This document shows positions 23,303-33,313 of a stretch of DNA of 64,000 nucleotides, one piece after another. The stretch is taken from NCBI GenBank assembly GCA_027382625.1, contig JAJKFJ010021497.1:19969-83968 (forward strand), read 5' to 3'. The notes below the pieces were generated by a model. The model was given only the letters and a program-made list of their open reading frames with translations, did not search any database and had not been told where the DNA came from. The position numbers and the translations under genes are program-made. How positions within the stretch are numbered: the first letter of the stretch is position 1; every line of letters starts with the position of its first letter. This stretch comes from Tetmemena sp. SeJ-2015 (Eukaryota; Ciliophora; Spirotrichea; Sporadotrichida; Oxytrichidae).

Positions 23303-25577
23303 TAACAACGAACTTTTTGTTCGCTGTAAAGAAAAACAAGCTTGCAGATTTCCCACTACCTTCCTAGAATTAAGTCATCTCAATCATATTCGCTCTTGGT
23401 GAAAAAGATCTAACAATAGATTTAAATTAAAGAAGCACCTTACTCTATCAAGTACTCTAATGAGAAGCCTTAATGCTATCGCAATACATTTAGTTGATCA
23501 GGACCATATTCTGTTATCATAAAAGCTTAATTTATTTTTAAAAAAATGGTATGAATTGTTATCTTGACCTAGATCTTTTTCCCATCTACAAATTAACTCA
23601 CATATATCTTACTAGTAATATCAACTACGCATAGCGATTCATTTTCTTTGTAGAATTGAGAAAGATCCATAATGTAATTCATGTCGTTATCTTATCTAAA
23701 TATTCTTAACTAGAATACCAACTTACAATTGGTAGGTCAATGCTTTCTTAGCCAATTGGAATAATCCGCCTACCATCCCCACAGCTGCTCCCTAATTTTG
23801 AATAGTTCTCTTCTTACTCATAATGAAGCACTCACAGATACTCATTAAGACAGTATTTATAGTCTGAAAAAATTATTAAGTGTAAGAGGCAAGTTACAAA
23901 ATAGTTTGTCCTTTATTCGAGAGTTATTGTTGATCTTGAAGCATTCATAGGGTCATCAACTAGCATATTAAATTTACAGATAAATTCAGTTTAAGCATTC
24001 TTTGAAACTTAGATTGATCAAGGATACTAAGATCGTCTTCATTTATTCTAGATTCCTCTTTACCAGAGCCTCCTTTTCTGTTATCTCCTATCTCAATATC
24101 CTCATCAGAGCTTAGGTCAGAGGAGTTTAGCTGATCTGGAGATATCGATTGATCTCCACCGAAGGACAGCAATGAGTCCATGCCATTCATTTTCTATTCA
24201 AAATTTCAAGACTCTCATACTCTTACTTTTATCTTGGGCTGCTTATAAATCTTTTTCTTCTTTCCACTCTTTCCTAAGCTTTGAAGAAAATGCTTAACTT
24301 TCGAGAGAAAGACAGGCTCGCAAAGAGTTGAAATAGTCAAACACAGGAAAGTTGCTTTGTCTCCAAATAGGTAAGCCTATAGAGTGTAATATTTCTTAGA
24401 TGAGTTTACATATCTGAGATATTCATAGCCATCCTCTTCCTCATATTAGAAAAAGCTAGTGCTCCTTGAACCGAACAGAATCAAAGCTACTTGCAAGCAT
24501 TGCATCGACATCAAGCATGACAGGTAGACAGTATATTTGGCGATGAATTTTTTCAACTACAGTGATAAAACGTTAAGGTGAAATTTAAGCTTTTTCTTAC
24601 TGTAAGCTTGACTATGTGAGGAGTCTCTTTCATAATTCTCATAATCAGATAGACTTCAAGAGCTATCAAACCAAATGGCAAGATAAGTAGCACTTCATCA
24701 TCCTGTCCTGGCTCATGCATTATCCCGCACTACAGTGACTCCTATAATCTTTAATAAGAATACTCCATGATCGTTTACTTCTACTCCAAACTTGTTGCTC
24801 AAAGATATTAAGAAAGTGAGAGCGATAGAAGTTGTTATCGTCAAAAAATGATAAAGGATCAAGTATAGTTAAAATTTACTATGTGATATAGAATTCAATT
24901 ATTGATAGATGGTTTAGCGATTTAACTTGTGAATAGGGTCCTTCAGAATCTTGCCGATAAGTATTGCTAGTGACAGGGCATAGAATTAGGATATGTAGTC
25001 AGTGAAAATTTTAACTATGCCGAAGAATTGGCAAAGCTTAGTCTCTATATCATAGGGTTGGACATTCTCTTAAACTAAAGTGTATTCAAGAAAGAGCATT
25101 AATGATAAAAATGATTCTGTCTGATTTGGAAATAGACCTTGCTAAGATCTGGAAAGAGAAGCTCTTAAACAAGGATGAAAGATTTGTCTATAGTCTGCAA
25201 TCCAAGGATAATTAAGAAGAACCTTCCCATATTTAGTCTATGAAAAACTTTTAAGGCATGAATGGAGAGCTATCTTACCTAGATTTAGGATGCTTGATTT
25301 GAAAAAGAATAGTGAAAAGAGCAATTGATAGTATGACTATCGATGAGGTAATCATAGTTAAGTTTAGCATCTCGGGAATTTGCATATTTGGGTTGGCTTT
25401 AAACCCTTGAGAATTCTGAGATCCAGCTATTGTCTCTTCAAGGTATCTCGTTTCATACCCATAACGTTATGTGGCCAGAGATCTCAAAGTTTTCTTTGAG
25501 ATATTTAAATTATTGAGCAACATAGGCTCAAAGTTAGTCTCTTATCCAGCCTTTTGTGGTTCCAAATTGTCACTCAT
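23291..25577 (-). CDS. seven-transmembrane receptor fused to PIPK N-lobe, 5' segments
   Basis: The ATG at 25577 opens MSDNLEPQKAGQETNFEPML. Seven hydrophobic stretches follow: MLNLTMITSSIVILSIALF, MGRFFLIILGLQTIDKSFIL, LCQFFGIVKIFTDYISQFY, HFLTITTSIALTFLISLS, VLLILPFGLIALEVYLI, TVYLSCLMSMQCLQVALILF and DKATFLCLTISTLCEPVFL, as in cAMP-receptor-like GPCRs. An acidic Ser-rich stretch (24190-23980) follows, then MSKKRTIQNQGAAVGMVGGL, a segment with EYGPDQLNVLRQHQGFSLEY, and EGSGKSASLFFFTANKKFVV, the PIPK nucleotide-binding lobe. A TGA at 23945 and breaks between 23820 and 23945 leave open whether receptor and kinase are one protein. Fusion has precedent in Dictyostelium RpkA and oomycete GPCR-PIPKs. 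The kinase continues on the opposite strand at 21782. Confidence 0.75.
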
Positions 25578-25701
25578 TTTGATTTAAAAGTTAACTCTGA
25601 CATTTCTAGATAATGTTTCATTCTAGGATTGGATTCAGAAGAAGAAGATTACAACCAATCTTTAATTTTATCTAATAAAATACTTTATTATTTTCACAGT
25701 A

Positions 25702-27068
25702 ATGAGAGAGAACTTTATCGCTAATGGCGTGGCTTCAGACACAAACAAGCAGAAACTCTTCACTGAATATGAGCTGCATGAGGGATGGATTGAGATTTGC
25801 AAAAATGAAAAGAAGAATCTCATCAAGTAAGTTCGTGGACTAATTTTCTCACTCTCAAAGTTAAGACATTCGAAATCAGATATGTCTTTTATTTTTGGAT
25901 CCTAACTTATCTTAAAAATCCCAGATCGATACAGAGCAGCATAGAAAACGGGTATGCGAAGGACAGAGACAGAGCGATCAAAATATTGAAAGTGGAACTC
26001 GACAATTAATCTGACTCTGAGAATGAAAACGAGATGGATCTCTCTAAGAGCCTATTTAGCATCGGAGTCAAAAGTCTCATTTTAAAATTTGATCTACTTT
26101 ATCTTTAATTGTTTTTTTTAAGTCCTCTTCAAATGAGCACTCTTAATCCCAAATTAGTAAATCAAGAGCCTTTAGGAATACAAAAATCTCTTTAATTCTT
26201 ATTTTTAGCCTTTTGCAAGTCAGTAAAGTTCTTAGCTATATCTACCAATGCAGAACTGAAGATCTATATCCACTACTTAACAGCAATAACTGCCTTAGCA
26301 CTCCTCAAATAAATCCCAACCTGTGAAGCTAGTGAACTACTCTCACATATCCACAATTTCCAACAGCCCCTTCCATCGCTTAAACCCCATCACAACAACT
26401 GCTAAGCGCAAGTTTGAACTTACTTTTGAGGACTAACTCATGAATTTGAAGTCCGACCGTTTCACTGTCATTGATGAACAGAAGCAGGGCTTCACCAAGA
26501 AGCGGCACTTCGATAAGAAGGAGGTGCGCTGCTTGCAATCCAAGATCAATCTCAAATTTCCTATTAAGGACATGCTCCACGAGAAGACCAGGGAGCAGAT
26601 CAGAGTGAGGGAGGGCCATCTTGAAGAATTCGATAAGATCTATTAGGCCATGTGCAACCCAGTTTACCAGAGGAAGAAGAATAGGAATGTCTCCAAGGAG
26701 TCTCCTTTTGACAAGTTGAACATCCCTCCTAGAGAGTATTTGGAATTCGACTATGAGATTGCAAAAAGTCCGAATAAACTCAACCCACTGGACATAGATG
26801 CTTCTAAGATACCACTTGCAGGCAGAATCACTCAGATTGGATAGTAGATTCTAGATTTAGGGAGCAGGAAAGCTAAATAAATTTTGAATAGCTTTTATTT
26901 TTAAGAATAAAATAGATAACTACCATTAATTTGGGGAATCCTGATCTTGGTTTGAATCAGGAGGATAACTTATTATGGGAAAAAATGGATTAAGAAAAAT
27001 AGCATATTTTAAAGATTAAATCTATTAAAGACAGGTCATTTATTAAAATACGCTTTAATTGCAAATGA
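25702..27068 (+). CDS. hypothetical protein
   Basis: Not recognised. Exon 1 from ATG 25702 (MRENFIANGVASDTNKQK) has YELHEGWIEICKNEKKN. A GT-AG intron of about 115 nt leads to an acidic segment (KVELDNQSDSENENEMD), then a longer block from 26340 with KRKFELTFEDQLMNLKSDRF, EQIRVREGHLEEFDKIY and FDKLNIPPREYLEFDYEIAK. It ends in one of two frames near 26880-27068 separated by an unassigned insert. Highly charged and probably cytosolic. Between 26090 and 26250 the sequence is A+T-rich and likely contains another intron or IES. Confidence 0.5.
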
Positions 27069-27296
27069 TTCTTTCCATTAAAAAAGAGAAGAAAAAAGCG
27101 GTTAGAAAAAGTTTAAAAATAGAAGAATTTAAACTAACTTCTAATTTCAAATTATTAATTTTTGTCTTTCTAAATTTATAAGATTTTTGTTTGATAATTG
27201 GAAAATCCAAAGCAGTTGCAAAGAATTTGAAATTCAGTAACAGCCTGAACAGATCGCCCTTTAACAATATTGACAAATCACTAAACTAAAGCGTGA

Positions 27297-28153
27297 TGGA
27301 AAACCCCTTTAAATACAGTAATCTGAAAACGAGCATGGATCAAATTTAGCTGCCTCAGATTGATCACATGGGATTAATTACTCCAAGTGGAAACGAATCT
27401 GCTTAAAAGAGTATACAGATGCAACAGCTACTCAAGCTAAGGGATGTTTAAAAAAGGCTTAATATGAGCTACTAAGAGACTAGGATAAATGCGCAGACCT
27501 CACTCGAAAATTTACTCAGAGAAGTTAAGAGTCCCTCAGTTCATTAAGGAGTCTTGAACCTCAGTCAGGCGGATACTCACTCGACTTATGCCAATAGTAA
27601 AATGAGTACAGAGAGACTTGCGATTTTCAAAGAACTCAGAAAATAAAAGAATGAGATCAGAAGGAAAGAGAGGAGCTAGCTGTAATCCAAAAGTTAGCTG
27701 GAGGGAAACTTGTCAGCTGCAAGGAGAAATTTGGAATATTAGAGCATTGATTTGCAAGACACGATTAAGAACAATAACTAATCAATAAATGATGGGCAAA
27801 GCAGGAGAAATCTCATTTAAAAGAGTTAGTATTGCAATTAAAGAGAGCAAAATGTTTATTCTTTTATTATTTAGTTATTTTTTTCATTAATTTAATTTTG
27901 CGATAGCGAGAGAACTAGTACTCAACACTGATAGTGAACAAAAATAACTTCAGTAATAAGACTTCATTACAACCCTCTAAGTTTTAAAATTCTCCAAGGT
28001 TGTCAAATGCTTCTCCTGATTCTAGTAAAAAGCCCTCACCTAGAAGTAGTCTACAGACTATAGATATATCAAAGAAATTAAAGCTTGAAAATGTTTTCTA
28101 AAGAAACAAAGGCTTCATATTTAGCAAAAGAAGAGCTTCTGCATAAGGAGAGT
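27297..28153 (+). CDS. hypothetical charged coiled-coil protein
   Basis: The frame from about 27297 (MENPFKYSNLKTSMDQ) is rich in Lys, Gln and Ser with short coiled-coil segments (LKLRDVQKRLNMSYQETRI, ELRKQKNEIRRKERSQL). One IES at 27843-27912 is removed by a GAGAG pointer, joining YCNQRE to NQYSTLIVNKNN. It ends after SKRRASAQGES at a TGA near 28151. No family recognised. Confidence 0.6.
27843..27912 (+). other. IES, pointer GAGAG, 60 bp
   Basis: GAGAG at 27843-27847 and 27908-27912 flank a T-rich 60-bp spacer. Excision keeps phase and removes a TGA at the end of the unspliced frame. Confidence 0.65.
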
Positions 28154-28285
28154 CATGAAAATTTTTACTCATTTGAAACATTTAATAGCTAACACTTTTT
28201 TTTCGAAAAGCTAGTTAAGCTATTAAAATTACTAGACTCAGCTATGATGTTTCCTTTTTGACTTCCTACTTTCTTTGAAGTTGAT

Positions 28286-30559
28286 TCAATTTAAGACTTG
28301 AGTACTAAGTTCCCATTCAATAACTTAGAAGAGGAATCTTTCAAGTAACTAAAGTTTAAATTTTTAATCTTAATCTACTTTCTAATTCGGTTTGATAAAT
28401 GCTTTGTTCTCCTCAACTATCTAAATCACAGGTTTTAGTTGATCTCTTATACGAACTGGAGTGTGCTAATTTTTCTTCTCGTCGGCGATAAGCGGATTCA
28501 AAATGAATTGCTTGCTGTTTTTATCACCCCTGAGACTCCATATATCCTACTCCCAACTCCCGAAGTTTATCCACTCTAGATAATCTCCTTGACTTTGCTT
28601 TGATTTTTAAGGTTTTTAGCCTTATCATCACTTTTATTTGGAATAATGGTGGCTTGAGCAGCTTGTATTTGTTATACTTCCTTTTAAGGGCTTCTCATAT
28701 TGACTTAGATAAGTATGCTTCCTCTTTAAAATACTCTCTATAAAATATTTCAACTCTAATCTCTTTAAGGCGGTGAAATAGCGAAAGGAGGCTGTCCTGA
28801 TTTTCATTTCGCTGCAAGGTCAGTGCCACTTTCACCGCTATTCAGAGCTCCTACTTACAAGATGGAGAGATTCCTTTTGCGATTGCTCACTTCCATTGTT
28901 GGACTTTTCATAACCTCACGCATCATAGTTCTCATCTGGTTGAAGCCTTTTACACTACCACCTGCGGGTAGCATAGATGGCTCTTTAATACTGACTTGCT
29001 TACTGTTAGCTGCTATCTGCTTCAAAGCTGCTAAATTTGAAGAAGCTTAGTGCTACCGAAACAAAGCTTCTATATCCTCCTCGCTAGATGACCCGTCTTT
29101 CTAATCGTCTGAACTTATTTCAAAGGACTCATTATAGCTTAATATTTTATAGGAGTAGCAATGATAAGACTCATTTACAACTTAGAATAGCATCTGACCT
29201 AGAGACATATAAAACTCATTGAATATGATCTTATGGTGTTGACCTATTACTATTCAAATCTTAGTTAATCTTGAGGATCCCTCTCAACTATCCCACTCTT
29301 ATCTCATTATTGAGCATGACCTCTCTAGTTTCAAGTTTTTGAAATATTCTGCCTGGCTTCTTGCCTGCACAACCCCCAGCCTCGCATCTGCAACTGCGCC
29401 TTCTCTAAGTTTTTAACGAAACTTGCAGCAAGTCTCTGAGGATCTCATTATCGGATAAGATTCTTGCAAGGAAGCCTGGTTTAGTGGGTGTGTAATTTTA
29501 ACCTCCATTATTGTTCTCTTCACTTTAAGCATATGGAAAGTCTATATTGCTGACTGCTGATTATAACTGCAAAGCTCCAAAGTCAAATGAACTTTCATTT
29601 GACTATATTCCTTCTTTACCTTTAGCTCTTATCTATCTTTGTCTATTCTTGCCTCTACAGTACTTGCGATTAAAGGCGACAAGTGGCTGATTCTCCTCAC
29701 ACCATTTCAGAAAGCGGTAGAGATTATATCGAACCTTTGCACTTTACTTCTTGCCAACTCTTATTGCATCTCCAAACTTCTTATCCTACGATTTCTGCTC
29801 TATCTACTCTTAGGCCTTTGAAAAGGACTACGCAGATGCTTAATGGTAAGAGTGCGGCTTTGGATTCTCGGGGTTAAGTGAAAGTCCTCGAATCTGATTC
29901 TGATCCAGACTTGAAACCTTGATCAAAGCTTGTGACGAGAATTTTTAGAGTGTGAGTAAATAAATGCTTAAGTGTAGATTATCTGATTTTAGTTCATTAA
30001 AGTGTGAGGTGGTTGGCTTCTCCTTCTTTGTGCTGAGAATTCTAAAGTAAAAAACATTTAATATAACACCAAGAGGATATCGTTCGTTTTTATTCAGTAT
30101 TGCTATGAATTAAAAATCTTACCCTCCTGCTATGGTTCCTACTCCCCCTGTGGGAATTTTGAGCACTGCTACTTTCCTTTAGAGCTCTTTGTTTGAGCTC
30201 TGTCTTAATGTAGACTTTGTACTTGCTTGCAAAGGGCGAGAAGATTCCATTAAAGACATGCGACCAACCGGGCTTCTCTCTGTCGTAGATCACCATCGGC
30301 ATGTTATCAAACATGTGAGCTGTTTTTAATGAAAGCAAAACGCGTAAAGTAATAAATGTTTTCCTGACAGATCCAAGACCAGATCCCACATCATTTAAAT
30401 CGATTTGCTATATCAAACTAGGTCAAACTTTGTGTCGATAATAAAGAAAACAGCATATCGGATTAAAAAACTAACCATTTACTCGAGATCGAGAGAAGTT
30501 TTCTTCAATTGATTACTCTATTTTATTGCGTTCAGTTTATTCAAATCATAAATTCCCAT
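28286..30559 (-). CDS. hypothetical protein, large, IES-interrupted
   Basis: The ATG at 30559 opens MGIYDLNKLNAIKQSNQ. A conserved-looking domain follows (MFDNMPMVIYDREKPGW, HVFNGIFSPFASKYKVYI), then low-complexity Ser/Arg sequence. A 30-bp excision at an ACACTT pointer (29970-30005) joins NHLTL to KHLFTHTLKILVT and continues into DQGFKSGSESDSRTF, so what look like two overlapping genes are one. Further on come RRRSCRCEAGGCAGKKPGR, an acidic stretch (SSSEEDIEALFRQHQ) and a tail ending ELSTQVLN then TGA at 28286. Several frame changes between 29150 and 29650 and around 28600-28800 are undetermined introns or IESs. Function unknown. Confidence 0.5.
29970..30005 (-). other. IES, pointer ACACTT, 24 bp
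   Basis: ACACTT (minus) at 30000-30005 and 29970-29975. Excision removes a TAATGA that would otherwise look like a stop overlapping a start, and connects two open frames in phase. Confidence 0.65.
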
Positions 30560-30673
30560 TTTCTTGAACACCTTGATTCATAAAACTTAAAGTCTCTTGG
30601 CTTTGAGCTTTAATAAATTTAAATATAATTATTAGATATATTAGAGCAGCACTTGCATTAGAGTTGTGCGAAG

Positions 30674-31158
30674 ATGGACTCAAAACATCCAGAGCTGGAT
30701 TCTCTTTTGAAAGTTCAGAGGTGGAGTTTACAAATGTGTGAAGTTTTTAGTTTATTGATCCTCTTCAGGTACATGCATTTTAATATAACTTATGTTAACT
30801 ATATAGCTTAGACTTAAAATTTTAGAAGATTCTTTTGCTTTTAAACTTTTCTTTCTTCCTATAGAGCTGGATGGTCTATTTTGCGAGCTGAGTTGGGTCT
30901 TATATTGCCTTGATTTTTAACTGGCTCGGTTAAACCTGGCTATATTTTGGCAACTTTGTTAGATGTATTAAATTATGCATTCTTTAAAGGAAAAATCAAA
31001 CATTAGATGGTAGATGCAGACCGCCACTATTTGCTTTAAGGAACCTATCTTTTTATCCATAAACTATTCATCTTGCTCACCCCCATCTTTCCTTATTATG
31101 ATAAATAAATCACTAAGAATATGATAATTTATTTGCTAGTTTATGATGTGTAGATGTG
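30674..31158 (+). CDS. small membrane protein
   Basis: The ATG near 30674 opens MDSKHPELDSLLKVQRWS. A GT-AG intron of about 120 nt ends at 30873. The second exon has GWSILRAELGLILP, an in-frame TGA, then FLTGSVKPGYILATLLDV and FIHKLFILLTPIFPYYDK. It is hydrophobic with several possible helices; the family is not recognised. The TGA near 30911 could mark a missed IES or a base error. Confidence 0.4.
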
Positions 31159-31762
31159 ACTCACCCCCTCTTTCTTGTTGTGGGTGGGTGCTTACTCCAT
31201 TATGAGTGGGGCTGGGGCGGAGTATCTTAAGCTCTTATTTTTACATAATTTATTATTCTAACGAGCTCATTTCAGTCAAAATAAACGTACTATTTATTGC
31301 ATCACATAAAAAAAATAAATGCCCCTTTTATGCATAATAAAATAACTAAAGTAGGGGAGTGAACTTACTGGAATTAATTATCTAATCAAACTATAAAGAA
31401 TTAAGCATTTATTTCAATTTATAACTTACTGCAATTGTAAGTATAAGTGATATATATTTAAATTTCTAAAGATGGTGTATGTGTAAGCCTTTTAAAGATC
31501 CAATTAGGATTGGTTGGAGAAGGTATATAAGAGAGATCTGCATTTAATATTGTAATATATATAAATATTACTAGCGCGAGTTAGTTAAAAGACTTTAAGC
31601 AATCACACACACATTATTTATCATGCATTTTAAGATTATCTGAATATTCAACAAGAACATATTAAAATTCACCCAAATATTCATTCAATCCTAAAAATTA
31701 TAATATACAAATATACACACCCTAACATCTATAGTTGGCTTTGAGTTTTGGATCGAGAGAGA
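31159..31762 (+). promoter_or_regulatory. intergenic region with eIF5A promoter
   Basis: About 600 bp without a gene. A canonical TATA element, TATATAA, at 31524-31530 lies about 230 bp upstream of the eIF5A start. The stretch after it is purine-poor and A+T-rich, as expected for leader sequence. A short G/C-rich patch at 31140-31220 has no identified role. Confidence 0.5.
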
Positions 31763-32248
31763 ATGGAAGAAGATTACAACTTTGATCAGGGAAATGCTGG
31801 CTCAGAAGCTATCGAGAAGGTTTCCGCCGGTTCCCTCAAGAAAGGTGACCTCGTCATGATTAAGGAACACCCCTGCAAGGTCGTGTCCTTCTCCACCGCC
31901 AAGACTGGCAAGCACGGTTCCGCCAAGGCCATGATCACCGGTATCGACATCTTCACCTCCAACAAGTACGAGTGCACCTTCTCCACTGGTGACAACGTTG
32001 ATGCCCCAGTCATGAAGAGAAAGGAATATACCCTTGTCAACATTGAGGACGACGGCTTCGTCTCCCTCATGGACGACGCTGGTGAAATCAAGGAAGACAT
32101 CAAGCTTCCCGAGGACGAGTGGCTCAAGGACGTTACTGACAAGATCAGAGAAATCTTCAACGCTGGAACCAAGGAGTGCCTCATCGCTGTCGTCTCCGCC
32201 ATGGGTCAGGAGAAGATCATCTCAGTCAAGGAAGGCAAGGATCAGTGA
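31763..32248 (+). CDS. eIF5A: translation initiation factor eIF5A
   Basis: Elongation and termination factor eIF5A, carrier of the hypusine modification. The full-length frame from ATG 31763 (MEEDYNFDQGN) to TGA 32246 gives about 161 residues, the family's usual size. The hypusine site is present in STAKTGKHGSAKAMITGIDI, and the OB-fold C-terminus ends EKIISVKEGKDQ. An upstream in-frame TTG at 31748 is not needed. No intron or IES interrupts it. Codon use differs from neighbours: third positions are strongly C/G and Gln is CAG, as expected of a highly expressed gene. Confidence 0.97.
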   Translation: MEEDYNFDQGNAGSEAIEKVSAGSLKKGDLVMIKEHPCKVVSFSTAKTGKHGSAKAMITGIDIFTSNKYECTFSTGDNVDAPVMKRKEYTLVNIEDDGFVSLMDDAGEIKEDIKLPEDEWLKDVTDKIREIFNAGTKECLIAVVSAMGQEKIISVKEGKDQ

Positions 32249-33313
32249 AAGGGAAGTGCAGACGCCCCCTCCCCTGGGCACAAAAGTCAAATAACGCACA
32301 AGCAAAGCGAGAAAGGCGAGCGAGACAGACTCTGTGTGGTCTGCTTTGTTCCTATTCACTCATTTCATTGCACAAGTGATGATCTCATGATACATATGCG
32401 GGTGGGGAAGATTATCTTGTCTTTAATTGTCTCTCTAAGAGTTATTTCCTACTTTCTTTTCTTACTCACTATTACGAATTTGACTTTATTTTCATTTTGG
32501 ATTGAGTATATGCAAGTGCAAGTCTCTTAATTCTAAAAATTATATTAAATAGTACTCGTGCTCTTATATTCCGCGATCTCAATCAAGATAAACATCACTC
32601 ACTCTTAGTATTAGTAAACTCTATCCTTTAATAGGGACCTCACAATAAAATAGATTTGTGTTCTTCTCATTTTCTTCTACTCTACTTCCTATTTGGTTTC
32701 TTCTTCTTCTTCATATCTCTTTCATTTTATCTGAGTTGAATTATCTCTTATAATTAGTATTTCTAAATCACTGCGATTATCACCCACTCAGAAAAATTCC
32801 AACCTTCCTGAGTCGGGGAATATAGCTGAAATTAAGATTTAAAAATAGAGGAAGTCTAAGTGCGAGAATAGGGGTGGTAATTATTAGTATTCATTAAGCA
32901 AATAACTCCAATGCAAACTTTCAAACTTGTAATTTATTTGTATGAGGTATGTGGAGCTAGTTAATCCGAGAATAAGTTTTTAGGCTTTGGTAATTTATTA
33001 GTTCAGAGTTTGCAACATCAATATCTTAACATAGTCTCGCCTACTATATTAATGGCAGCATAAAGCAATTGGTTATTAAGAGACTCTTGCATTTCAAAGA
33101 CTTAAATTTTTCAATCTTTGTTTATTGTTTTAATTCAACTATGATTTTAATTAATTTTGTACTATAATCAAAGCTTTGTAATTAGGTTTTTGTTCACCCA
33201 TAATGGATGTTGTTAGTAGTAATGTGTATGCTTATACTATCCTTCAGATTGACTATGTACACTACTGCTGCTTCATATATGTTATTTATCTATCTCTCTA
33301 TCAACGATCGTCA
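32249..33313. other. A+T-rich spacer without a recognised gene
   Basis: About 1.07 kb downstream of eIF5A. No frame longer than incidental ones and no repeat or RNA-like structure noticed. Candidate germline-limited spacer. Confidence 0.4.

Noticed and set aside
23291..23820. Separate small gene starting MSKKRTIQ
   Set aside because: Its distal part contains the PIPK glycine-rich and KTLK motifs, which are incomplete without the plus-strand segments. It is the N-lobe of the kinase.
29994..29997. Overlapping stop/start (TAATGA) suggesting two adjacent minus-strand genes
   Set aside because: Excision at the ACACTT pointer (29970-30005) removes this site and fuses both frames into one gene in phase.
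31786..32202. Long minus-strand open frame opposite eIF5A
   Set aside because: An antisense shadow produced by the strong codon bias of eIF5A; it has no family resemblance.
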